This document shows, piece after piece, positions 53,216-64,000 of a DNA stretch of 64,000 nucleotides (the stretch's first letter is position 1; each line of letters starts with the position of its first letter). Below the pieces are notes generated by a model. It searched no databases. It saw only the letters and a list, made by a program, of their open reading frames with translations, and was not told the DNA's origin. The position numbers and the translations under genes were made by a program. The stretch is from the NCBI GenBank assembly GCA_013396755.1, contig VWZF01002210.1:124001-188000 (forward strand). The letters run 5' to 3'. The DNA is from Sclerurus mexicanus. Lineage: Eukaryota > Chordata > Aves > Passeriformes > Furnariidae.

Positions 53216-53814
53216 CTTAGGTTCAGATGGGAATGCCCAGTACCTCTCCCAGGACAAGGAGTTTTACAGTGGGTGATTTACTCTGTGAGTCATGGGATAC
53301 TCCATGAGGCCCATTAGCAGACATGACCTCTCAGGCTGGGTGTGAAGGTGCTAATGACTCCCTGGGAGGGGAGTTATCACAGCTGAGTCATTGGTGTGAA
53401 GACAGGAAGACTTCCCTGTCTCACAGAGTTCTTGTAGCTTGAGGGGTCAGGTGTGCCCTGGGCAGCTGCTGCCAACAATTCATTATTAACAGTTCATGAG
53501 AAATGACATAGAAAGTATAGGATACACAGCCCTGGCTACACCCACGCAGTGACAAACTGGTCCCAGCCACTATAACCAGGACACGTTACTACTTGGGCAA
53601 TATGCCAAAGAGAAAGTGAAGACTATTTTTTTTCCCATTGAAGACAATGGATAAGGACAACCCTTTGTTGAATGTAACACCAAGATAGAGATATTCTACT
53701 TGACAGTCAGAAATGCTAAGCCTTGAAAGTGCAACTATTCTACAGAATGCAGAACTGAGAGTCATTTAGAGAGAGGAAAAAGGAAATCTTAAACTTGAAA
53801 GTTTCACTACTGAT

Positions 53815-54010
53815 ACCTCAGCATTTGTGCCTTGTTGTTGTTGTCTGGTTTTTTTTCTGCAGGTCGTAGACTGTCTATATCTGGACCAGTAAGAGTGAGA
53901 GCAAGTTTTTCTTGCTTTTGCCCTTCTGATTCTCTATCCCATCCCACTGTGGGCGAGTGTTAGAGTGGACTGGGTGCAGGCTTAGCTGCCAAACAGCATC
54001 AACCCACCTC
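53815..54010 (+). mobile_element. LTR fragment, same type as the LTR at 13856
   Basis: The 3' (R-U5) part of an LTR in plus orientation. AGACTGTCTATATCTGG (53868 onward), then GCTTTTGCCCTTCTGATTCT, then CTATCCCATCCCACTG and TTAGCTGCC correspond to the minus strand of the LTR at 13856-14000. It ends near CATCAACCCACCTCAG, a decayed form of the LTR end. The upstream limit is uncertain and could reach toward 53600. It is a separate insertion from the LTR at 52850-53583, which lies on the opposite strand. Confidence 0.65.
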
Positions 54011-57000
54011 AGTCTATGATGACTTGGCCTTTTTCATTGTTTATGAAGTTAAGTCTCTCCTGTTGGAGATAAGAATGTATCAGTTCCTCACTGCTGTGCA
54101 GCTACATTTACTGCTACTAATATACTTGCTGTATTCATAGGTTGTTTGCAATAAAAATATAATGTGGAGAAAAGGACATGCATATAAAAATAAATCTCTG
54201 GAGGTGTTAGTGACAAGTTGCTCTCAAAGGAAACAGCTGATCAATGTATAGGAAAGATGAAGGGGTGTGATCATGATCAGACAACAAGGTTAACAGTATC
54301 AATCAAGTCTCCTAAAATAGATGGAAGAGTTGCCATTTCAAGTTTTCAGCCACAACCTGGCCTTGTTTTGGGGTTTCAACTACAAAATAGCAATAAAGCA
54401 TCCATCTACCTGACATCCTTTTATGTTCTCTTTCAATCATGGGCTGCAAAATGTTTCTTTTCAGGTTTACTCTGGTTTGACAGCCCTGTTATTGCCTATC
54501 ACTTTAAGGAGTTGAAAGGCTGGGGATTGATTTCATTTTCTTTTAGCTCTCAAGCTTTTTTTATGTGGAATCTGTTTCTCACTTGGTTTGCATTTCATCT
54601 AGGAATAATGCTGGCTATCAGTGCTTGAATAATAATTGAACTGAAGCAAGCTGTTCAGCCTAAGGTCTCAAGCTGGGAAAGCTGTGTATGTCATGTGTGG
54701 GTATTTCAAAAGAATTTAACATTTCAAAATTAGGTTGCAAGTAAACACAAAGGTAGAGGGAAATCTGTGCAGCTCTCACTGTGCAGCTGTACCACTGCCT
54801 TCAGTAGTTTCTCACTGAACCTGAGCTAGCCCTTCACATTCTTTAACAATTTTCCTCAATAGTATGTAGTAAAGCATTACAGTGCTGAGAGGCGGAAAAT
54901 GACATACTGGTAATTTTGAAACATGGATAAGCCCTGTTTCTCCCTCCCCTTCAGATGCTTAGCTTCTGTTGAATGGGCCTTTAATAGTTACCCTGCTTGA
55001 AATTGAACTTTTATTTTGATACCATTAGTGCTGCTAAAATATAGGTGCTGGTTGTAGCTTTTGTAATTATGTTGCTACACCTTTAGTTGACAATAATGCT
55101 ATATCATTATTGTTCCACCATCTGTAATCTCTGGTAATAAGTATTTGAAATTGTGGTTCAACTGGCAGAAAAAGCAAGCTTATTTTACAATATCAATCTA
55201 CAAGTGGATGGGTGATCATGCAATTTGTAGATTGCTTTTATATTGAATGCCATTTTTTTTCTTGAACTTGAGTGAAAAATTGTACTAATGGTCCAAATAG
55301 TAATCACGTCTTATAAGTCGTAATCTGATGGCTTGAAAAACTAAAATTTTGCAGACTGTTCTTGAGAAGCCTTATCCTTCTTCTGGCCTACTTAATCCAA
55401 ACATGGCAATGAAACTTCACTGATATACAAGCACTTTTACATATTTTACTAGTTATTCACATGCATAGTTACTGTGATGTCAGATAGACAATGTGATTCC
55501 ACTGTGCTCTGGAGATAAGCAGCAAGGAAGGATTTGCTAAATATTAAGAAAAGGTCTTTCTATGAGAAATTCTTCCATTTGCATAAAAGATGCCACGAGA
55601 CACAAAAATGTGAGTTAATCACAGAGGTTAAACTATAAAAGGAAAAAGTCATGCTTGGAGAGAGACATTCCTGTTGTAGCTATCTATGAATTTATGGTAC
55701 TGCTGATGGATATCTTTTAAACTTCAGAATTAATGAGCACCCTGAGGACAATGAATGACAGGTCGTTAAAAAGGAATGGAAGAGGGAAGGGGCAGTACTG
55801 AATGTAGACTTTTTTGCTCTGCAGGGGTAGGGCTTTTTAAAATCCTTTTGCAGATAAATACAAAATAACAAATAACTTCTGTTTTTGAAAAAAAATATGC
55901 TTCAACCAAATTAGAAATTGCACAAACAAGTTACAGTGCAGCCCCTGCAGCTTAGTTCCCTTATAACGTAAAAACGAGCTAAACTGCATAACTTAAAACC
56001 CCATAGCTTTTTCTTTACCTTTGAAACTTCAAGGAGAAATGCCAAGCTTTCAAATGTCAGATCATACCCAAACTGTTAATGATTTCCTTTTTTAGAGGAG
56101 AAGAAAGGAAATGTGCTGCGTTGGGCCTGTATTTTGTTGTATACATAAAGTTAGGAGAGGAGTGTACACACTTGAAACATCCCTTCCTGAGCAGGTGCCT
56201 GCAGAATCCTTTAAGACATATATTTTCAGCCTTTCTGAACTGTTAAAATGTTGCAATTCAGTGTGAAGTACTTGCTTAGTATTTTTCTTTCTTATGTTTA
56301 AAGTGCTTCTCATCAATTTTGAGCACTCCAAATCAGCAATGAGGTTTGCTACTTTCAGCACTGCTCATGCTGATTCACATGATCTTGATGGTTTGACTGA
56401 AATTCTGACTAGCCCCAGAGTCCTATTTATTTTAGAGTCCTAGTAGAAAGAAACACTACTCACAGCAATCCTCAAGAGATATTCATCTTTTCAAAAGGTT
56501 GCAATAATTTGTATGGGCATCTCCTGGTAGTGGATGGTCACTGTCATGGTGCAGGGATTTGGATTCAGCTTCTCTCTCTTGTAAATCCACCCTTTATTAT
56601 GACCCTTGTGCAGGGCTTTGGGCTTGCACCTGATCTCTTGCCTGGCTGTACCAAACCAATGACCATCAGTGTGTCAGCAGGCTGTCAGTAAGTGATCCTT
56701 TAGGTTATGAATCTTCCGCCTGCATTATGAAGGAAGGGAGCAGTGTACTTTACAGAGTTGTCTTGGTCACACAGCATTGTGTTTTTTCTCCATAACAGAT
56801 GCCTTCATCTTTGCTCCATTTGTTTTATATTTGGGCATTTGTCTGCAATTTTTTCAAGTCAGACAGCATTTAATTTTATAATTTGTTGAAGTTTTTCCTT
56901 GCCTCTAGAAAAACTTTTCCTTTAGCCTTTAAATATCAGTTCAGCAATTTGTCGAAAAGCTCTGTATGAATGATAAACTCCTTTTAATATCACCTATTCA

Positions 57001-57414
57001 TTCTGTCTTGTCAGTCCTTGTCGTGGGTATTTTTGTCTTATTAGGACTGAGTGCCTTGCTGTTTAATATAAAGCCCTGAGATATCCTTGTTATGATAGGG
57101 TTCAAGTAGCCTCATACTTTTGAGTCTCAGGCTGATCAGTTTTTTTTCTTTAACAAAAACAAACTTGTGACAGGTGAATAAACAGATGAATGTGTGACTG
57201 CAGTAAGTAGGGCAAAATCTTCCCTTCCTTTGCAGAGGTGGAGTTCAAATGGTGAAGAGAAGGAGCATAAGTAGTGTTTCTTTGGTTAGGTTCTGTTATC
57301 AGGGGAAAAAGCAATTCTGCTCTTAGTCACAGCAGATATCAGATGAACATAATCTCCCAAGGCAATAGTGATGCTAATATGATCTGCCATATAATTACCA
57401 ACTTCAGATATTGA
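54011..57414. other. Unassigned non-coding DNA
   Basis: No repeat was recognised. The longest open frame of the window (136 codons, 54218-54628) lies here but has no recognisable domain or codon pattern and is judged to be chance. Confidence 0.5.
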
Positions 57415-57545
57415 ATTTGGTATGGCCACTTCTGGAGCACTGTGTCTAGTTCTGAAGTCCATGATACAAGAAGGAAGCCAGCAGTTTGAGAAGGTCTCAG
57501 GTGAGAACCTTGCAGATCTCTTGAAAACAATCCTTAGTTCTGCAG
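57415..57545 (+). mobile_element. Possible ancient CR1 fragment
   Basis: TATGGCCACTTCTGGAGCAC followed by TGTGTCTAGTTCTGAAGTCC resembles the CR1 reverse transcriptase part coding a phrase like LEYCVQFW, in plus orientation. The similarity is short and the rest is not convincing. Confidence 0.45.
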
Positions 57546-58454
57546 TCTCCTGAGCCTTCACCAGGGCTATGGATGGCAGCTATGCTGTTGTTTTTTGTTT
57601 TGTTTTAATAAAGGTGGCTCAGTGCCTGCAGTACTTCATGCTCAGAATTGAAAAAATGGCAATATGCTCCCAAAAGCATCAGAGTATTTAATCCCCAGGG
57701 CTAGGAGGTGTAGTGTTTATATTTATTTCTCAGGAGGTTTTAATGTCTTGGGTTCCTTTTACAAAATAGGGATGTTTGCAGTACATATATTTTTTTATGA
57801 TGAGGAGAATACAAACAAGACAGTAATAAGTTCCATTTTCATTAGCTACATCTCTGCCTGTCCTGACATTTTCTGATGAATACCCCCTAGAATTTCAGCA
57901 GCAGCAACGATAAAAAGTACCAACTTGAGGTTTCTTAGTATGTTGAGAAACAGGGAAGGAGGAAAAAAAAGAATATTCCAGAAGTATGTTGACTGTGACA
58001 GAATTTGGGTCTGCTTCTGATTAATATAACCAAAAATACACTTGAGAAATAAATGAGTAGGAAACTATTTATGTTCTCAGGCATACAATTTGTATGTCCT
58101 CTCTCCCAGTTTTTAAAAATATGAAACTCCTGAGTATGAGAGCAACTGCATTTTTAAAGCTTCATCTGCTCTGTGTGTAAATGGTACAGACCAGCTACAA
58201 CTGGTGCTATTTGTTCCAACCACCCTGTCGAATGGAACCATTTTATGGAGAGTTGCCTGACAAATGGCTTTAACTAATGGCAGCAGCCAGGAGGGCAGCT
58301 ACACCTACAGCTTTCTCAGCAGTGTCAGTTGCTATTTGGTCTGAGCCCTCAAAGTAAGTATGAGCAATTCTTGCAAAAAGAAAAAATATAGTGGATAGGC
58401 AAGCCTTTGCCATTTAAAAAAAAAAAAAATAAAATTCAAGTTTGATCCGCACAA
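57546..58454. other. Unassigned non-coding DNA
   Basis: Nothing was recognised; there is a 13-base A run near 58417. Confidence 0.5.
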
Positions 58455-58690
58455 TTATTTATCTGTCCCAGTGTTTCTGTCTCCAGCAGTGGAGAGTATT
58501 AGATCTCAAAGAAAAGTGCTAAAACTCCCACAGTGGACAATTATGGAATAAGCTATTCTAAAGGAAAGTTTCTTCCTTAACCCTGGGATACCTTGAAGTA
58601 TTTCTGTTCTGTTTAATGTAATTGGAGATCTTCATATTAGTACTGTAAATGTCAAATCCCTTTATTAATCCTTCTGCAAGGTTAGTTCTT
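58455..58690 (+). mobile_element. Ancient CR1/L3-type LINE 3' end
   Basis: A diverged copy of the 3' untranslated end of an amniote-wide CR1/L3 LINE. Recognisable blocks in order are ATCTGTCCCAGTG, CAGTGGACAATTATGGAATA, AGGAAAGTTTCTTCCTTAAC and, further on, AATGTCAAATCCCTTTATTA. These are well known in old L3-like copies of birds, reptiles and mammals (recalled, not searched). It belongs to an older layer than the octamer-tailed CR1 copies. Confidence 0.72.
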
Positions 58691-60191
58691 TTAAAAGTCA
58701 ATTCTGCACAGTGGCTGTTCAAAAAAGTAATAATTCATCTTTTAAAAAAATTCTTTCTGTTTTCAAAGCAGGACAAGATCTAACTGATAATTTAAAAACA
58801 TATTTCTCTTCATGACTAGCCTGATACATTCCAGTTGAAAGACAAGAATGGTAATGCACCCTGGTTGTGGGCAACTGAATAAATTATGTTGCTACTGGAG
58901 AGAATATTCTTGAGATTTCTTTTTAATGTTGTTGTTTTATTTACCTGTTCTGGTTATTCCTGTAATTATTTGTATACCTCTTGTTCCATAATCCTTTGAA
59001 ACATACATCAGATGCTCTTCAGAGCATTATGCACCTTTTTTTTTTTCCTGCAGGATCATGATCTAAGTTTTAAACATGTAATTCACTACTAATCTTTATA
59101 AGAAATAGGATCATAAATTCAGGCATTAAAGATAAATATTAGGTAAATTATAAGGCTAATGTGTTCCCAACTAAGTCATTTTCTGATAAGCATTGACATT
59201 TCTGGAAGACATTTAATTATTGATGTGCAATAGATCAGGAATGATTAATCAAAAGGGTATTGTAAGTTCAAATGGATATAAGTGATGTTTTATATTGCTG
59301 ACATTATTTAATTTACTAGGATTTTGGTTTAGTAGTCGTCTTAATAGAGGGGTACACTCTGGGAATATTAATTTTTTCATCTGACATCCCAGAGATTCTG
59401 AACTGGCAGGAACCGGGCACAGTTTCCAAGGCTAAACCCCATGTCAAATTTCAATAAATGCATGCTTGAAAGACTGTTTAACATGTATAATGGTGTCAAA
59501 CAGAAGCAATCTTCAATCTTTTAAAATAAAATTACATTGGCTTCACTCTTCCACAACTGGTGGGAAGGGTGGTGTTTAAGCTTTTAATAATCTTAACAGC
59601 AAGACCTATGTTGTACCGTAAGGTGGTGAAAAATACCATCCTCTATTTTTATCTAAGATTGCATATTCTAAGGTTGCCCTGAACAGTTTAGATGCTGTAG
59701 ATTTGATTTTTCTTTCTAACACAATTTTTTCTCTGATAGGGTAGTGCTGATACTGCTTTCTCATGAATATGTAACAGCATAAGGAAAGAGCTGGACAGTA
59801 TGTGTTCTATATTAAGAAATCTATTTTCTCATCATTATAAAACACAAATATGTTCCTAACAGAACTATCCATACTGTAAGTATGTTTAAATCAGCTGTTA
59901 CACACTGGTCTTATGCAAAAATGCAGTTCTTTTATATTCAGTTTCTGAACATGCTGTCTATTGTGCAGGCTACGTGCTAGCCAGCAGATTCATTGCTAGT
60001 AGGATCAGGTCTGTGGTGATGTTTTCTTATCCCTCATAGAGGCTGTATAAAGTTTGTGGCCTTTCAACTCTGAAATGTGTTTGGGTTTCAACATCAAACT
60101 CATCTCTAAAATGCCTTTTCCAGCTGAACTGTCAGCTTACCGAAATTCTAGCTTAGCAGAGTGCCAAAGTAATTGTGAATCTAAAAGCTTT
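58691..60191. other. Unassigned non-coding DNA
   Basis: Nothing was recognised. Confidence 0.5.
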
Positions 60192-60265
60192 AAACCCCCC
60201 CACCACCCCCCCCAAAAAAAAAACAAAAACAAACAAACCCAAAACCAACCAACCAAACAAAAAAC
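60192..60265. repeat. C-rich then A/C-rich low-complexity tract
   Basis: Runs of C (six, then eight) lead into a run of A and units such as AACCAACCAAAC. Similar in composition to the tract at 12471-12570. Confidence 0.85.
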
Positions 60266-60932
60266 ACCCAGAAACATTTCAGTGCCCTTCAGGCAAAATC
60301 ATGTTTTCAGTGAAAATCTGGATGCAGCTTTAACTAGAGAATCTGTAGTAGGAAATGTCAGCAGATAAGAATGTTTGAGCAGTTTGGTATTTTCTCTCAA
60401 TCTGACTCGCTCAATTATTCAAAGCGGATAGGAAGCCCATTATTAGGACCTTCAGTTATTGGGGGTGCCTTAAGTGTATTGGGGGAATACTGTTCTTCCC
60501 ACAGCTTCCGTGGCAACTGAGGAATATTTAGAGGTTCAGTTCAGTGGCACACATTAGCGATAGTAGAGAAAACAGCTGTCTGACAGTAACTCCTCTGTTT
60601 TCAGTTACCTTAGACAGCAAGCTAATAATAAAAGAAATACCCCATCTCTACTACAGGTGAGAGCAGTCCTGGGTTTGCCTACACCTCATGAATGGAAGTA
60701 CCAGTGACTTCTCAGGCATTTTGGCTTTCTCAACATACTATCCAGCCATTACTGGAAGTCATGCAGGCACAAAGGAATGTATTACTGGTTTGCCTTTTTT
60801 TCTTTCCCTGAAAAAGTTGACAGTGTCAACTTTATAGCCAATATTTTGCTAAAGAAGGTGGGGGGAAAAGGTCATCTCAGTACGGCAGACTTCAGCTCTT
60901 ATGATAATAAAAAATTCATGCAAATTTTTTTA
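60266..60932. other. Unassigned non-coding DNA
   Basis: Nothing was recognised up to the CR1 tail. Confidence 0.5.
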
Positions 60933-61715
60933 CACAGAATCACAGAATATGCTGAGTTGAAAGGTACGACAAGGATCGTGGAGTCCAAATCTTATCCCTG
61001 CACAGGACTATCCCCAAGAGTCACATCACGTGCCTGAGAGTGTCATCCAAATGCTTCTTGAACTGTCAGGCTTGGTGCTGTGACCACTTCCCTGGGGAGC
61101 CTGTTCAATGCCCCACCACTCTCTGGGTGAAGAACCTTTTTCTAGTATTCAACCTAAACCTCCCCTGACACAGCTTGAGCCCTTGGGTCCTGTCACTGGT
61201 CACCACAGAGAAGAGATCAGTGCCTGCCCCTCCTCTTCCCCTCACAAGGGAGTTGTAACTGCAATGAGATCTCTCCTCAGTCTTCTCTTCTCCAGTCTGA
61301 ACACACCAAGTGATCTCAGCCACTCCTCATACAGCTTCCCCTCAAGGTCCTTCACCATCTTTGTTGCCCTCCTTTGGATGCTCTCTAAGAGCTCAATATC
61401 TTTCTTATATTGGGGTGCCCAAAACTGCCCACAATATCCAAGTTGAGGCCGCCCCAGTGCAGAGCAGAGCGGGACAGTCCCCTCCCTCGACCAGCTGGTG
61501 ATGCTTTGCCTGATGCCCCCCAGGACATGGTTGGCCCTCCTGGCTGCCAGGGCACTGCTGACTCATGTTCAGCTTGCCATCGACTAAGACCCCCCAGGTC
61601 CCTTTCCATGGCACTGATTCCCAGCATCTCATTCCCCAGTCTGTGTGTACATCCAGGGCTGCCCCATCCCAGGTGCAGAATATGGCACTTTCCCTTGTTG
61701 AACTTCAAGCGTGGA
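60933..61715 (-). mobile_element. CR1 LINE, 3' part with reverse transcriptase remnant
   Basis: A well-preserved minus-strand CR1 of about 780 bp. It starts on the plus strand with two tandem tail octamers CACAGAAT (60933-60948). On the minus strand two open pieces show the CR1 reverse transcriptase C-terminus: 61708-61600 begins with MKFNKGKCHILHLGWGSPGC, and 61240-61105 contains TDLFSVVTSDRTQGLKLCQG and RKRFFTQRVVGH. Between them the frame shifts, so no functional protein is made. The higher GC and the CpG and CCTCC-rich stretches mark it clearly off from the AT-rich flanks. The methionine is internal to the family's protein and is not a true start. Confidence 0.95.
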
Positions 61716-64000
61716 GATCAGTGCAATTTTAAACAGGTGCATCAAAGTGTGTTTTTAGAAGAAACAGATTTCTATATCAAAATAGAAATTATCCAACAGC
61801 CTAAGTATTGAATCTGGCTAGAAGTTATTTAATCAGCTGTAAGGTCACAACTGTGTAACAAACCTTTCTGTTCTACAGCTATTGGCATGGGTTTTATAAA
61901 AATTGTTTGGCTTTCACTAAGCTTTCTTCAGGCTCATTGCACATTTGAAAATATCATGGTATAATAATATCGTTTTGAGCTGGCAAGTTCTTTACGAGTG
62001 CATGTATTTTAAAGATGTGTGAGGAATATCTCCCCTGTAATCTTCCTCAAATGTTTGCAGATGCCTTTACAAATGTTCCCAATTGTCTGCTCTGACTCCT
62101 TTATGATCAGCAGGTCTGATCCTGATGTCCAAAGTGGAGTTATTACTTTCATAGTGGCCTTTTCCTGTAGGCATTGCTCAATTTTTTTCTGGGGTGTGTG
62201 CTGTTTTCCCAGTTGTGTGTTTGATCTACTTTGGGGCAGGACAGCATGACTGAGATTTTGGTCAGGATCTAAGCTTGAATTTGGATAAACAATGGTTTTG
62301 TTAATAGCAAAGCACTCATGTAAGCAAATACAATGGACCTTTAACAAAGCTAATAATAATAATTAACAAAGACGAGAAATGTAATTCCCTTGTGTATCAT
62401 GTGGTTCATCTGGTGATGAAAGCACCAAACCCCAAGGAATCATTGAAGACGAATGGTAATGTGGTGTGTGTTGAGGACATTTTATGCTTAGTGTCACCAG
62501 TTCTAATCTCTAAGGTTAAAGAATTCAACTGTCCTGATTAACCAATGACAAGGAAGGGCTGGAAACAGCAAACAGTACTCAGTGGCATGAAGCTTGAGAG
62601 TTACATGTAAGTTTGTACACAGTCATTTTAAAATTGCATATTTTAAGGCATGAAATGCTGAGACTGGTTTGTAACTTCAGAAGACACTACAGAAATTGTC
62701 ACATGATAATTTCTGTATTTTATAGAGAACATTTTTTCTTCTTTTCTGTTTGTTTACTTAGAAGCTTAAAAAAACCCCACATACTTTCTTGAGTAATTAA
62801 ATTGTTGTTCAGTGGTGAATGAACCTTGGATGCCTAGGGCAAAACCTACAAGCTACACATTGCATCTGGTCAAAGAGTTATCTTGGTTGTTAAGTTTCTC
62901 TTTGCAGGGTTCAGATGGCCACAGTATTCTGAAGCGGGTTGCATTTATCAAAGGGAGGTTTTACTGTTTTCTTGTAAAAAAGCTTAGGAGTACTGAGTCT
63001 ACAAGCATGAGTTTGGAATGAGAAAAAAATACAGGAAAGGAAAAGAAGTAAGCATTTTGCATTTGAGAAATATTGGTGTATTCGAGGATGTTCTTATTTA
63101 CCAGTAGACATTTTCTACTTTCCCCTTACACACCATGAAATGTAGCTCAATACTGCTGATGTATTGCATCGTGTTTATGATGCCTAGCTGCATGGCGAGG
63201 TGCAGGGGGCAGTGTGCCTATCTGGAGGCAATCTAGTAAGGACTCATTCCAGTGCTGCTGAGTGAAAATTAATCTGTTTAGGGAGAGAATTTATCTTACC
63301 ACTGTTCTTTAAGCGGACAAGAAAAGGCCACTTCTGTGAGGGTTAGAGGATTTTCAGTAGTCAGAGTTGTCAGCCAAGTGAGTGCTCTGTTTGCTTTCCC
63401 TCTGCAGGGGCCTGTGTGCAAAGTGGAAATTCAAGGTTGAAATGGGATCTCTGCAGTCATTTATGTGAAAGTTGTACGATGATGCCCCTGGATGAAAGAA
63501 TACATAAAAATTCATAAGATACATGAGGAGCAAATTTCATTAATATTTATCAGCCTCCTTCTTTGTGGAATATACAGATGTTAGCTCATTGTTGCATTTA
63601 AATGCAGTATACTCAAGATAGGAAAGAAGTAATGGGCAGTAAATTTCAGCAATCTAATGCTTCTGAGTACGTGGCCATGCAGCCAGAATGATAGTATCCT
63701 CGCCTTTAAAACAGCATTTTCATCTACTCTTTTTCTCATGTGAGTTTGTGAAAATTAATCAACTTTATTATCGTCCCAAGTTAAGTATGGGATTAAAGCA
63801 CTTTGATTTTTAAAGGCTGATCTTCAGACTTTACCAGTTGCTTACAATCACAACACCAGCAATACTGGAAAATTAAACTGTGATGGTAAAACACTATTTC
63901 TGTTAACATATATGGGTTTTAAATCTATTGCCTTCCTTCTGAGACATGACAAAAGTTCAACCTGTAGCTCATTGTTCACTGCTGCTCCAGAAGTGTAGCT
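61716..64000. other. Unassigned non-coding DNA
   Basis: No gene or interspersed repeat was recognised. Confidence 0.5.

Larger units (their letters stand above)
52850..53583 (-). mobile_element. Complete solo LTR of an endogenous retrovirus (ERVL-type)
   Basis: A 734-bp LTR with no internal genes, left after recombination between the two LTRs of a provirus. On the minus strand it begins TGTCCTGGTTATAGTGGC and ends CTTTAAACTACCACA, giving the TG...CA ends of retroviral LTRs. A TATA box lies at 53205-53215 (minus CATATATAATC), about in the middle, and an ATTAAA polyadenylation signal lies at 52921-52926, so U3, R and U5 can be placed. The 5-bp flanks are CATTA on the left and CGTTA on the right. 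They differ at one CpG position, as expected for a decayed 5-bp target-site duplication, and 5 bp is the usual size for ERVL. Confidence 0.88.

Noticed and set aside
54218..54628. Longest open frame in the window (136 codons, plus strand)
   Set aside because: No recognisable domain, low-complexity hydrophobic stretches, no splice or promoter context; such a length is expected by chance in 64 kb read in six frames.
61410..61811. Open frame of 133 codons on the plus strand
   Set aside because: It is mostly antisense of the CR1 reverse transcriptase remnant.
62898..62995. Possible exon after a CTCTTTGCAG acceptor
   Set aside because: The open frame is short, the peptide is unfamiliar and no donor is convincing.
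1..64000. tRNA genes, microRNA precursors, CRISPR arrays, operons
   Set aside because: None was seen. I found no cloverleaf with A and B boxes, no long hairpin of precursor size and no regularly spaced repeats.

Overview
The window is non-coding DNA from a bird nuclear genome. The call rests on the interspersed repeats. There are at least nine fragments of CR1 LINEs, several ending in the octamer tail typical of avian CR1 (ATTCTATG, or ACAGAAT-type on the other strand). There are also ERVL-type solo LTRs of kinds common in neoavian birds, passerines in particular. No mammalian L1 or Alu-type repeats are seen. The DNA is AT-rich and repeat-poor. I found no protein-coding exon, RNA gene, CpG island promoter or bacterial-type feature that I can defend, so this is most likely intergenic or deep-intronic sequence. 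The species and the neighbouring genes cannot be told from the sequence.

Layout: 1-5848 unassigned; 5849-6291 CR1 (+); 8361-8546 CR1 3' end (+); 12681-13080 CR1 (-); 13856-15077 ERVL-type solo LTR (-) split by a nested CR1 (+) at 14171-14842 and carrying an apparent 23-bp micro-inversion; 15078-28337 unassigned, with a G-quadruplex motif, palindromes and a GC-richer block; 28338-29460 a long CR1 3' part (-), followed by a one-base N and a perfect 320-bp repeat that looks like an assembly error; 29782-52849 mostly unassigned, with an old CR1 at 35205-35385, an older one at 48895-49085, and several stretches that look like conserved non-coding elements; 52850-53583 a complete solo LTR (-); 53815-54010 an LTR fragment (+) of the same type as the one at 13856; 57415-57545 and 58455-58690 ancient CR1/L3 remnants; 60933-61715 CR1 (-); the rest unassigned.

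No genes act together here. The most useful observations are the false duplication around the N at 29461, the micro-inversion in the LTR at 13960-13982 (supported by the second LTR copy at 53868-53940), the CR1 insertion that appears to have removed that LTR's core promoter, a perfect 26-bp palindrome at 50670-50695, and several candidate regulatory blocks that need cross-species alignment. I found no new biological system in this window.
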